From: Phyllobacteriaceae bacterium UBA1059
GTDB taxonomy: Bacteria > Pseudomonadota > Alphaproteobacteria > Rhizobiales > Rhizobiaceae
Assembly: GCA_002316345.1 (NCBI GenBank)
Contig: DCDI01000021.1
Location: 22,534-43,008 of the forward strand
DNA: 20,475 nucleotides
Direction: 5' to 3'
The notes beneath the pieces were generated by a model. It saw only the letters and a list, made by a program, of their open reading frames with translations, was not told where the DNA came from and searched no databases. Of the stretch, positions 1-6,944 are shown piece after piece. A program made the position numbers and the translations under genes. Every line of letters begins with the position of its first letter. Within the stretch, counting starts at the first letter, position 1.

Positions 1-45
1 TCTGCGGAAGACATTGCCGGACTGGCTGAACGGGGGGTGATCTGA
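1..45 (+). CDS. C-terminal end of a probable CaiB/BaiF (family III) CoA-transferase, partial
   Basis: Only the last 14 codons are in the window, ending in TGA at 43-45. The visible tail (SAEDIAGLAERGVI) looks like the usual C-terminus of CaiB/BaiF family III CoA-transferases, which often end with a short helix of the form 'eeIaaLrakGvI'. These enzymes move CoA between acyl-CoA and a free acid. The stop overlaps the ATG of the downstream enoyl-CoA hydratase (TGATG), so the two are translationally coupled, and a CoA-transferase next to a crotonase is a common pair. The family call rests on a very short tail plus context and could be wrong; the reading frame and stop are certain. Confidence 0.5.
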   Translation, partial: SAEDIAGLAERGVI

Positions 46-800
46 TGTCGATCGAAATTGAGCGGGCCGGCCACGTCGCCACCATCCGCATCAGCCGGCC
101 GGAAAAGCTGAACGCGCTGTCGCTTGCCATGTACGAGGACCTCGGCAAGGCCTTTGCCGAAACGCGCGACGACGACGCGGTTCGGGCCGTGGTGCTGATG
201 GGGGCGGGCGAGCGCGCCTTTTGCGTCGGCGCCGACCTGATGGAGTCGATTCCCGCTCTTGCCAGCGACCGCTTCGATATCAGCGCCTGGGACCCGGCGC
301 ATCTCAAGGGCATGAACTTCTACAAGCCGATCATCAGTGCCGTGCGCGGCCTGTGTATCGGCGGCGGCTTCGAGATCATGCTGGCGACCGACATCCGCAT
401 TGCCGCGACCGATGCCGTTTTCCAGCTACCGGAACCGAGCCACGGCTTCGTGCCGGCCGGCGGCACGCTGGTGCGGCTTGTGCGCCAGATCGGCTATGCC
501 CATGCCATGGAAATCCTGCTGTCGGCTCGCCGCTTCGGCCCGGAAGAAATGCGCGCCAAGGGCGTGGTCAACCAGGTGGTCGCGCCCGACAAGGTCGAGG
601 GCGTGGCGCATGACATTGCAAGCCACATCGCGACGCTGAGCCCAACCGCGATCCAGACCATCAAGGAAGCGGTGTTGAAACTGCAGGACCTGCCGTTGGA
701 AGAAGCTTTCGCTCGGGAAGCCGAGCTTGGACAGCGCACCTTTACCAGTACCGACGCTAAGCGCGGCCTCAAGGCTTTCGCCGACCGGGCTGCACGGTAG
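45..800 (+). CDS. Enoyl-CoA hydratase/isomerase (crotonase) family protein
   Basis: A 251-residue protein of the usual crotonase length. It probably hydrates an enoyl-CoA or isomerises/cleaves an acyl-CoA in the cytoplasm. The N-terminal segment (RPEKLNALS, about 19-27) and the oxyanion-hole segment (AFCVGADL, about 58-65) match the family. GGGFE places a Glu at 110 and LPEP a Glu at 130. These are 20 residues apart, like the two catalytic Glu of rat enoyl-CoA hydratase (144 and 164), so hydratase chemistry is plausible. The ATG overlaps the upstream stop (TGATG). With a probable CaiB-type CoA-transferase before it, it likely belongs to a CoA-thioester degradation pathway. The substrate cannot be read from sequence; family members also include dehalogenases, decarboxylases and racemase-like enzymes. 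Confidence 0.93.
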   Translation: MSIEIERAGHVATIRISRPEKLNALSLAMYEDLGKAFAETRDDDAVRAVVLMGAGERAFCVGADLMESIPALASDRFDISAWDPAHLKGMNFYKPIISAVRGLCIGGGFEIMLATDIRIAATDAVFQLPEPSHGFVPAGGTLVRLVRQIGYAHAMEILLSARRFGPEEMRAKGVVNQVVAPDKVEGVAHDIASHIATLSPTAIQTIKEAVLKLQDLPLEEAFAREAELGQRTFTSTDAKRGLKAFADRAAR

Positions 801-820
801 GACGCGCGGCGATTTGTCGA

Positions 821-839
821 AGACCGACACTGCCGGTCT
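821..839 (+). terminator. Possible hairpin after the crotonase gene
   Basis: A perfect 6-bp inverted repeat AGACCG / CGGTCT with a 7-base loop lies 20 bases past the crotonase stop. No clean U-run follows (the next bases are gcccatgtgtgttt), so it may be a weak or Rho-assisted end, or only an mRNA 3' structure. A second, weaker repeat CCGCG / CGCGG lies at 854-871. The 164-base gap 801-964 holds no ORF and no promoter I would call with confidence, but it is the only gap in the left half large enough to carry the promoter for the transporter operon. Confidence 0.3.
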
Positions 840-950
840 GCCCATGTGTGTTTCCGCGACATTGAACGCGGCCTCGCCCCACCCCTAGGCTCACACCCAT
901 ACCGCTCGGCTGCTCGCAGGAGGTGCGTGCCGCAATGACGGGAACCCGTG

Positions 951-957
951 GGAGGAG
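951..957 (+). promoter_or_regulatory. Strong ribosome binding site that fixes the start of the type-1 binding protein
   Basis: GGAGGAG lies 7 bases before the ATG at 965. The open frame extends upstream to an ATG at 923, but that ATG has no such site, and translation from 965 gives a proper N-terminal signal peptide. A small inverted repeat ACGG-GAAC-CCGT (938-949) sits immediately before the site and could modulate its access. Confidence 0.75.
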
Positions 958-964
958 AAACGAT

Positions 965-2203
965 ATGAAAGGTTCGACGCAAATCGTGCGCACCATGTGC
1001 CTGACCATCGCTGCGACGGTATCGGCATTCGCCGTGACAGGCGCGTGGGCGCAGGATGCCAAAATCAGCGACGACGTGGTGAAGATCGGCTTCATCGAAG
1101 ACATGTCGGGCGTTTATGCCGACATTACCGGCAAAGGGGCGGTCACGGCTGCCGAGATGGCGGTCGAGGAGTTCGGCGGCAAGGTCCTGGGCAAGCCGAT
1201 CGAGGTGCTTTCGGCCGATCACCAGAACAAGCCCGACATCGCGGCATCGATTGCGCGCAAGTGGTTCGACGAAGACAAGCTCGACGCGGTACTCGACGTG
1301 GCTTCCTCCTCGCCCGCGCTGGCGGTGCTGGAAGTCGCAAAGCAGAAGGAAAAGATCATCACGCTGAGCTCGCCGGGCTCGCTGAGGATCACCAACGATG
1401 TTTGCGGCCCCACTGTCGTGCACTGGGCCTATGACAGTTATGCCATCGCGCATTCCACGGGCCAGGCGCTCATGGGGGCCGGCTTCGACAGCTGGTACTT
1501 CGTGACCGCCGATTACGCCTTCGGCCACAGCCTGGAGAAGGACACAGGCGACGTCGTCACCGCTCAGGGCGGCAAGGTTCTCGGCAGCACGCGACTGCCG
1601 GTCGGCACCAGCGACTTCGGTTCGGCGCTACTGACCGCGCAGTCGTCGGGCGCCAAGGTGGTCGCGCTGGCCAATGCGGGCTCGGATACCATCAACTCGA
1701 TCAAGCAGGCCGCGCAGTTCGGATTGGCTCAAAGCGGCATCAAGATCGCGACGCTCGCAGGCTTCATCAACGACGTGCACGGCCTCGGTCTCCAGGAAGC
1801 GCAGGGGCTCACCATCACAGAAGCGTCCTACTGGGACATGAACGACGAGACCCGCGAATGGTCGAAGCGCTTCTTCGAGCGTGTCGGCGCAATGCCCAAC
1901 ATGCTGCAGACCGGCACCTATTCCTCGGTCAAACACTACCTGAAAGCCGTCGAGGCGGCGGGCACCGACGACACCAAGATCGTGATGGCCAAAATGCGCG
2001 AATTGCCCATCGAGGACATCTTCTACAAGGGCACGATCCGTCCCGACGGGCGCATGGTGCACGACATGTATCTCTTCGAGGTCAAGACGCCGGAAGAATC
2101 CAAGGCGCCCTGGGATTACTACAAGCTCGTTTCGAAGATCGACGGCGAGAAGGCCTTCCAGCCGCTCGAGAAGTCGACCTGCGAACTCGTTACCAAGAAA
2201 TAG
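965..2203 (+). CDS. ABC transporter substrate-binding protein, type-1 periplasmic fold (branched-chain amino acid/amide class)
   Basis: A 412-residue exported binding protein. Residues 1-29 form a Sec signal peptide (positive start, hydrophobic core, AWA before QD at 29/30). The mature part begins with VKIGFIEDMSGVYAD, a typical start of Leu/Ile/Val-, amide- and aromatic-binding type-1 proteins (Peripla_BP_6), and the 'AAEMAVEEFGG' segment and later lobe-2 segments also fit. The start at 965 is chosen for the GGAGGAG site and the leader. No LivH/M/G/F-type permease or ATPase gene follows; the next transport genes are of the Dpp class. It may therefore serve a transporter encoded elsewhere, act as a sensor protein, or deliver to the adjacent transporter, which would be unusual. 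A Cys pair (segments NDVCGP and KSTCEL) could form a disulphide in the periplasm. The ligand is unknown. Confidence 0.9.
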   Translation: MKGSTQIVRTMCLTIAATVSAFAVTGAWAQDAKISDDVVKIGFIEDMSGVYADITGKGAVTAAEMAVEEFGGKVLGKPIEVLSADHQNKPDIAASIARKWFDEDKLDAVLDVASSSPALAVLEVAKQKEKIITLSSPGSLRITNDVCGPTVVHWAYDSYAIAHSTGQALMGAGFDSWYFVTADYAFGHSLEKDTGDVVTAQGGKVLGSTRLPVGTSDFGSALLTAQSSGAKVVALANAGSDTINSIKQAAQFGLAQSGIKIATLAGFINDVHGLGLQEAQGLTITEASYWDMNDETREWSKRFFERVGAMPNMLQTGTYSSVKHYLKAVEAAGTDDTKIVMAKMRELPIEDIFYKGTIRPDGRMVHDMYLFEVKTPEESKAPWDYYKLVSKIDGEKAFQPLEKSTCELVTKK

Positions 2204-2251
2204 CGGTCGGGGAACCGCTTGCCGGCATGGTGCGATTGTATCCTGCCGGCA
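2202..2251 (+). promoter_or_regulatory. Two tandem hairpins between the two binding-protein genes
   Basis: The first hairpin overlaps the stop codon: AGCGGT (2202-2207) pairs with ACCGCT (2214-2219) around a 6-base loop. The second is formed by two copies of the self-complementary octamer TGCCGGCA (2220-2227 and 2244-2251), which can pair across 16 bases. There is no U-run. Such structures behind binding-protein genes usually protect the upstream mRNA from 3' exonucleases or partly end transcription, giving excess binding protein. The function here is inference; the repeats are seen directly. Confidence 0.55.
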
Positions 2252-2272
2252 TCATTGAACAAAGGAAACGAC

Positions 2273-3853
2273 ATGAATCGCCGCGAATTCAATTTGTTGC
2301 TATCGGCCACCGTTGGCGCAACGGCATTCATGGGCAAGGCAGCCGTTGCGCAGGAACAGGGAGAAACGCTGACTGCCCTCATCCAGCCGGAGCCGCCGAT
2401 CCTCAACCTCGGCATCAACCAGCAAACGCCGACCGGCGTGGTTGGCGGCAAGATGTATGAGGGCCTGTTGTCCTACGCCAGGGATCTGACCCCGCAGCCG
2501 CTGCTTGCGGATTCATGGGAGATCGCCGAGGACGGTTTGACCTACACGTTCAAGCTCGTCCAGAACGCCAAGTGGCACGACGGCCAGCCCTTTACCTCGG
2601 CCGACGTCGTGTTCTCGTGCAAGCAGCTCCTGCCCGAAACCCATCCGCGCGCCCGCGCCGTCTTCGACCGCTGCGCAAGCATCGAGGCGCCGGACGATTT
2701 CACCGTCGTGTTCAAGCTGAAATCGCCGTTCCCGGCCTTCATCATGGCCTTCGAAACGGCGTCTGCCCCGATCCTTCCGCGCCACCAGCTCGAGGGCAAG
2801 GACTTCATGAAGGAAGGCGCGGAATTGCCGCCGATCGGCACCGGGCCGTTCAAGCTGAACGAATGGGTCAAGGGCTCGCATATTCACCTGACCGCCGTTG
2901 AAGATTATTATCGTCCCGACCAGCCGAAGCTGAAGGAGATCTTCTACCGCGTCGTGCCGGACGCCGCTTCGCGCGCCGTCGCGCTCGAACAGGGTGAGGC
3001 ACAGCTTGCACAGTGGCAGGACATCGAGCCCTTCGACGTCGAGCGCCTGTCCTCGCTCGAGCATCTGGAAATGACGACCGAAGGCTACGAATACTTCTCG
3101 CCCATGGTCTGGATCGAGCTCAACTGCCGCAAGCCGCCAATGAACGACAAGCGCTTCCGGCAGGCACTGACGCATCTGATCGATCGCGACTTCGTTCGCG
3201 ACCGCATCTTCTTCGGGCTCGCCAATTCGGCAACCGGCCCGATTTCGTCGTCGATGCGCTTCTACGACAAGGACGTGAAGACCTATGAGCACTCGGTCGA
3301 AAAAGCGACCGCGCTGCTCGACGAGATGGGCTTGAAGCCGGGCGCCGATGGCAACCGCGTCAGTTTGAAGTTCACCATGGTGCCGGCGGGCGAGGTCTGG
3401 ACCCGCATCGCCGAATACATCCGCCAGTCCTTCAGTCAGGCGGGCATCGCTGTCGAGCTGCAAAGCAACGATCTCGCAGGCTGGGTCTCGGCCGTCAGCA
3501 ATGGCGATTTCGACATATCCGGCAACCAGCTTTACCAGAACGGCGATCCGGCGCTCGGTGTTGCCCGCACCTACATTTCGTCCAACATCCGCAAGGGCGT
3601 GATGTTCTCCAACACGTCGGGCTATTCGAACCCCAAGGTGGACGAACTGTTCGAGGCGGCCGCCGTCGAGCTCGACCAGACCAAGCGTCAGGCGCTCTAC
3701 ACCGAAGTCCAGCAACTGCTGGTCGAGGAAATGCCGGTTCTGTGGCTCTGCGAGCAGAAGTATCCGACGATCTACGACAACCGTCTCAAGGACGTCGTGA
3801 CCTCGTCCACCGGCGTGAACGCCAATTTCGGCACGACGCATTTCGAGGCCTGA
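2273..3853 (+). CDS. ABC transporter substrate-binding protein, peptide/nickel class (SBP_bac_5)
   Basis: A 526-residue protein of normal length for DppA/OppA-type binding proteins. The N-terminus MNRREFNLLLSA, then a hydrophobic stretch ending AVA before QE (about 26/27), resembles a twin-arginine leader, as is common for this family in Rhizobiales. The mature protein shows SBP_bac_5 hallmarks: 'LAxSWEIAEDGLTYTFKL' near 78-95, 'AKWHDGQPFTSADV' near 99-112, 'IGTGPFKLNEW' near 188-198, and 'RFRQALTHLIDRD' further on. It captures the substrate for the DppB/DppC/DppDF transporter encoded next. ATG 2273 is preferred over the upstream in-frame ATG 2219 because it follows AAAGGAAA and gives the leader. 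The ligand could be a peptide, opine, amide conjugate or sugar; the adjacent M20 hydrolase favours an amide-bond compound. Confidence 0.95.
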   Translation: MNRREFNLLLSATVGATAFMGKAAVAQEQGETLTALIQPEPPILNLGINQQTPTGVVGGKMYEGLLSYARDLTPQPLLADSWEIAEDGLTYTFKLVQNAKWHDGQPFTSADVVFSCKQLLPETHPRARAVFDRCASIEAPDDFTVVFKLKSPFPAFIMAFETASAPILPRHQLEGKDFMKEGAELPPIGTGPFKLNEWVKGSHIHLTAVEDYYRPDQPKLKEIFYRVVPDAASRAVALEQGEAQLAQWQDIEPFDVERLSSLEHLEMTTEGYEYFSPMVWIELNCRKPPMNDKRFRQALTHLIDRDFVRDRIFFGLANSATGPISSSMRFYDKDVKTYEHSVEKATALLDEMGLKPGADGNRVSLKFTMVPAGEVWTRIAEYIRQSFSQAGIAVELQSNDLAGWVSAVSNGDFDISGNQLYQNGDPALGVARTYISSNIRKGVMFSNTSGYSNPKVDELFEAAAVELDQTKRQALYTEVQQLLVEEMPVLWLCEQKYPTIYDNRLKDVVTSSTGVNANFGTTHFEA

Positions 3854-3891
3854 CCGATATCGGTGCGCCGGCGCTCCAGGGTGCCGGCGCA
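3853..3891 (+). terminator. Strong inverted repeats after the SBP_bac_5 gene (attenuator-like)
   Basis: A perfect 12-bp palindrome ACCGATATCGGT (3853-3864) begins on the last base of the stop codon. It is followed directly by a GC-rich 9-bp stem TGCGCCGGC (3864-3872) / GCCGGCGCA (3883-3891) with a 10-base loop, then the pyrimidine-rich TGCTTCTATTT. This has the form of a weak intrinsic terminator or attenuator inside the operon. It would lower expression of the hydrolase, permeases and ATPase relative to the binding protein. The repeats are seen directly; the termination role is inferred because the U-run is interrupted. Confidence 0.55.
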
Positions 3892-3927
3892 TGCTTCTAT
3901 TTCGCGACCAAGGAATTCCCGAACGCC

Positions 3928-5103
3928 ATGACCTTCCATTTCGACCCTGCCGAGATCGCCACGCTCACCAACTGGCGCCACAAGTTGCACCAGTTCCCGG
4001 AAGTCTCGGGCGAAGAGGTCGAAACGGCCAAGGAGGTCGTGTCCTTTCTGGCCGACACCAATCCGGAAACGGTGGTGACCGGTCTTGGTGGCCATGGCGT
4101 GGCGCTGGTCTATGAGGGTGCTGAACCCGGCCCGAGCGTAATGCTGCGCTGCGAGCTGGACGCGCTGCAGATCCACGAGATTTCCGACCTGCCCTATCGC
4201 TCGAAGATCGACAACAAGGCGCATATGTGCGGCCACGACGGCCACATGACGATGATGGCAGCGGTCGCGCGCCATATCGGCAAGAACCGCCCGGCAAAGG
4301 GACGCGCCATCCTGTTGTTCCAGCCGGCCGAAGAAACGGCGCATGGCGCCGAGGCCGTGCTGGCCGATCCCCAATTCGCAGCCATCACGCCCGACCTGTC
4401 CTTTGCGATCCACAACATGCCCGGCCTGCCGCTGGCGAGTGTCGCGGTGGCTGCCGGCCAGATCACCTGCGCCTCCATGGGCTTGAAGCTCGAACTCACC
4501 GGCAAGACCGCACACGCCTCCATGCCCGAGACCGGCATCTCGCCCGCCAAGGCGGTGGCGCGCATCATCGACGGGTTGGAGCGCTTCCAGACCGGCGAGG
4601 TGGTCGCTCAAGGGTTCCAGCGCGTGACGCTGACCAATGTTCAGATGGGCAAACCGGTCTTCGGCGTCACACCGGGTTCGGCCGAGATTCGCATGACGCT
4701 GCGCCGCCCGGAAAGCGACGCGATGCCGGCCTTGGTCGAGGACGTCGTGGCGATGGTCGCGGCGATCGCCTCCGAAGAAGGGCTCGGTCTTTCGCACACC
4801 ACGCACAATTTTTTCCGTGCCTGCATCAACGATCCGGAAGCGGCATCGGCTTTCGAGACCGCCGCCGCCGACATGGAACTTGATCGTTCGCACGACTACG
4901 TGCCGATCCGCGGTGCGGAGGATTTCGGCCTGTTCGGCTCCTGCTCGAAGTCCGCGCTGCTGTTTATCGGCTCGGGCATGGACAAGCCGATGGTCCACAA
5001 CCCGGACTACGACTTTCCCGACGCGCTGATCCCGGTGGGCGCCGGTCTTTTCCTGCGTGTCCTCGACCAGACACTGGGCCTCGCCCAGCCGTCCGGCAGC
5101 TAG
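3928..5103 (+). CDS. M20-family amidohydrolase (M20D, hippurate/N-acyl-amino acid/IAA-conjugate hydrolase type)
   Basis: A 391-residue protein of typical length for M20D enzymes, which hydrolyse N-acyl amino acids and related amides using two metal ions. The N-terminus has WRHKLHQFPEVSGEE (about 16-30). Probable metal and catalytic residues are Cys101 and His103 (MCGHDGH), Glu135-Glu136 (QPAEE), His162 (IHNMPG) and His357 (HNPDYDF); GAEDF near 329-333 also fits. The dimerisation domain lies about 175-290 (GKTAHASMPETG, about 192-203). There is no signal peptide, so it acts in the cytoplasm on imported material. It sits between the binding protein and its permeases, a strong hint that it cleaves the transported compound. 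ATG 3928 has only a weak ribosome site and lies 36 bases past a large hairpin, so output may be kept low. The exact substrate is not readable. Confidence 0.93.
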   Translation: MTFHFDPAEIATLTNWRHKLHQFPEVSGEEVETAKEVVSFLADTNPETVVTGLGGHGVALVYEGAEPGPSVMLRCELDALQIHEISDLPYRSKIDNKAHMCGHDGHMTMMAAVARHIGKNRPAKGRAILLFQPAEETAHGAEAVLADPQFAAITPDLSFAIHNMPGLPLASVAVAAGQITCASMGLKLELTGKTAHASMPETGISPAKAVARIIDGLERFQTGEVVAQGFQRVTLTNVQMGKPVFGVTPGSAEIRMTLRRPESDAMPALVEDVVAMVAAIASEEGLGLSHTTHNFFRACINDPEAASAFETAAADMELDRSHDYVPIRGAEDFGLFGSCSKSALLFIGSGMDKPMVHNPDYDFPDALIPVGAGLFLRVLDQTLGLAQPSGS

Positions 5104-5124
5104 TCGAAATCACGTAGCGAACCG

Positions 5125-6102
5125 ATGTCGATCATCACCAGTCTCACCGGCAAGATCATCGGGATCGTCTTTACGATCCTCGTCATAGCCACGATCAACT
5201 TCATCCTGATCCACGCGACGCCGGGTGATCCGGCCATGGTGATCGCCGGTCAGTCCGGCGCGGCCGATCCGAAATTCATCGCCGATATCCGAGCGGCCTA
5301 TGGTCTCGACCAGCCGTTCCTGATTCAGCTCGGCACTTATATCGGCAAGGTCCTGCAGTTCGATCTCGGCTATTCCTACCGCCAGCGCGCCGATGTCAGC
5401 GCCCTTATCCTCGATCGGCTTGGTCCTACCTTGCTTCTGACGCTGTCGGCATTCTTCGTTTCGCTGATCGGCGGCGTTTTCTTCGGCGCGCTTGCCGGCA
5501 AGCGGCAGGGTACATGGGCCGACCTCGCGATCTCGCTGGTTTCGCTGCTTCTTTACGCCACGCCGGTGTTCTGGCTTGGCCTGATGCTGGTGCTGGTCTT
5601 TTCGATCCAGCTGGGCTGGGTGCCGGCGTTCGGCTATGCATCGATCCGCGCTTCGAGCTTCGGCCCGTGGGATTATGCGATGGATGTCGCGCGCCATCTC
5701 ATCCTGCCGGTGCTGACGCTGGCCGCGATCTACATGGCCGTTTACACCCGCCTCATGCGCTCCTCGCTGATCGAAGTCAGCCACGAGGACCATGTCCGCA
5801 CCGCCCGCGCAAAGGGCCTGAACGAGCGCCAGATCCTGTCGCGTCACATGCTGCGCAACGCGGCCGTTCCGGTCATCACCTTTGCCGGACTTCAGGCCAG
5901 CGCCCTTATCGGCGGTTCGGTTGTCGTGGAAACGGTGTTCTCATGGCCCGGCCTTGGCCGCTTGACCTACGATGCCGTGACGGCGCGCGACTATCCCGTG
6001 CTGCTCGGCCTGTTCCTCATCATGTCGGTGCTGGTCATCGCGACCAATCTGCTCACCGATGTCCTGCATCGCCTGATCGACCCGCGCGTCAAGGGCCGAT
6101 AG
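5125..6102 (+). CDS. ABC transporter permease, DppB/OppB type
   Basis: A 325-residue inner-membrane permease. It has one N-terminal membrane helix (about 8-30), the 'HATPGDPA' segment conserved just after it in DppB/OppB proteins, a periplasmic region, and about five further helices. The cytoplasmic coupling (EAA-type) loop lies near 216-240 (SHEDHVRTARAKGLNE), and VVVETVFSWPGLGRL further on is a family hallmark. It forms half of the membrane channel with the next gene product. It starts 21 bases after the hydrolase stop with a weak ribosome site (GTAGCGA) and ends 11 bases before the second permease gene. The assignment is firm; the substrate is set by the binding protein. Confidence 0.96.
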   Translation: MSIITSLTGKIIGIVFTILVIATINFILIHATPGDPAMVIAGQSGAADPKFIADIRAAYGLDQPFLIQLGTYIGKVLQFDLGYSYRQRADVSALILDRLGPTLLLTLSAFFVSLIGGVFFGALAGKRQGTWADLAISLVSLLLYATPVFWLGLMLVLVFSIQLGWVPAFGYASIRASSFGPWDYAMDVARHLILPVLTLAAIYMAVYTRLMRSSLIEVSHEDHVRTARAKGLNERQILSRHMLRNAAVPVITFAGLQASALIGGSVVVETVFSWPGLGRLTYDAVTARDYPVLLGLFLIMSVLVIATNLLTDVLHRLIDPRVKGR

Positions 6103-6113
6103 GAGACCTGCTC

Positions 6114-6944
6114 ATGAGCGAATTCTTCCGCACGTTCCTCAGCCGGCCAGCCGGCATCGTCGGACTTGTCCTCCTTGTCATCGTCTGCCTGATGGCGGTG
6201 CTCGCGCCGCTGATCTATCCGGGCTCGCCCTGGGATATGGCCGGCATGCCCTTCGCCCGACCAGGCGAGGCTGGCATGCTGCTCGGCAGCGACACGCTTG
6301 GCCGAGACATCGCCTCCGGCATCGTTCACGGCGCCCGCGTTTCGATCCTGATCGGCCTGGCCTCGACCCTGACCGCGCTGTTTATCGGCGTGACGCTGGG
6401 CTGCATCGCCGGTTATGCCGGCGGAATGGTTGATGGCGCCATCGTGCGCTTCACCGAGATATTTCAAACGATCCCGAGCTTCGTGCTGGCCATCCTATTC
6501 GTCGCGATCCTGACACCGTCGATCGGCACGATCATCCTGGCGATCGGCCTCGTTTCATGGCCGCCGCTGTCGCGCCTTACTCGTGCGCAGGTCAAGACGG
6601 TCACCCAGCGCGAATTCGTTCAGGCCGCGCGCTGCCAGGGCCAATCGACGCTGTCGATCGTACTGCGCCACGTCCTGCCCAACGCCGTTTCGCCGATTAT
6701 CGTCGCCGGCTCCTTGACGGTCGCAGCCGCGATCCTGATCGAGGCCGCGCTTTCCTTCATGGGCCTCGGCGATCCCAATTTCATGAGCTGGGGCTATATG
6801 GTCGGCGCCGGCCGTACCGTGATCCGCCAGGCCTGGTGGATGAGCGTCTTCCCGGGCATCGCCATCCTGCTCACCGTTGTCGCGATCAACCTCGTCGGCG
6901 AAGCCTTGAACGACACGCTGAACCCGAGGATTTCGCGCGCATGA
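6114..6944 (+). CDS. ABC transporter permease, DppC/OppC type
   Basis: A 276-residue permease, the partner of the DppB-like protein. The N-terminal helix (about 15-38) is followed by a short periplasmic segment with LLGSDTLGRDIASGIVHGAR, the hallmark of DppC/OppC. About five more helices follow, with the coupling loop around TQREFVQAARCQGQS and the conserved ALSFMGLGDPNFMSWGYM near the C-terminal third. ATG 6114 has AGGAG at 6101-6105, overlapping the previous stop. The stop overlaps the ATG of the ATPase gene (ATGA at 6941-6944), so synthesis of channel and motor is coupled. Confidence 0.96.
   Translation: MSEFFRTFLSRPAGIVGLVLLVIVCLMAVLAPLIYPGSPWDMAGMPFARPGEAGMLLGSDTLGRDIASGIVHGARVSILIGLASTLTALFIGVTLGCIAGYAGGMVDGAIVRFTEIFQTIPSFVLAILFVAILTPSIGTIILAIGLVSWPPLSRLTRAQVKTVTQREFVQAARCQGQSTLSIVLRHVLPNAVSPIIVAGSLTVAAAILIEAALSFMGLGDPNFMSWGYMVGAGRTVIRQAWWMSVFPGIAILLTVVAINLVGEALNDTLNPRISRA

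Noticed and set aside
494..1528. 344-codon open frame on the minus strand across the 800-965 gap
   Set aside because: It spans the antisense of two clear genes and the gap between them, with no ribosome site or recognisable domain.
2513..3892. 459-codon open frame on the minus strand
   Set aside because: It lies wholly opposite the SBP_bac_5 gene, has Arg/His/Gly-rich composition typical of antisense frames in high-GC DNA, and shows no family motif.
3772..4998. 408-codon open frame on the minus strand
   Set aside because: It is antisense to the M20 hydrolase, whose metal-binding motifs are unambiguous; the antisense product resembles no protein family.
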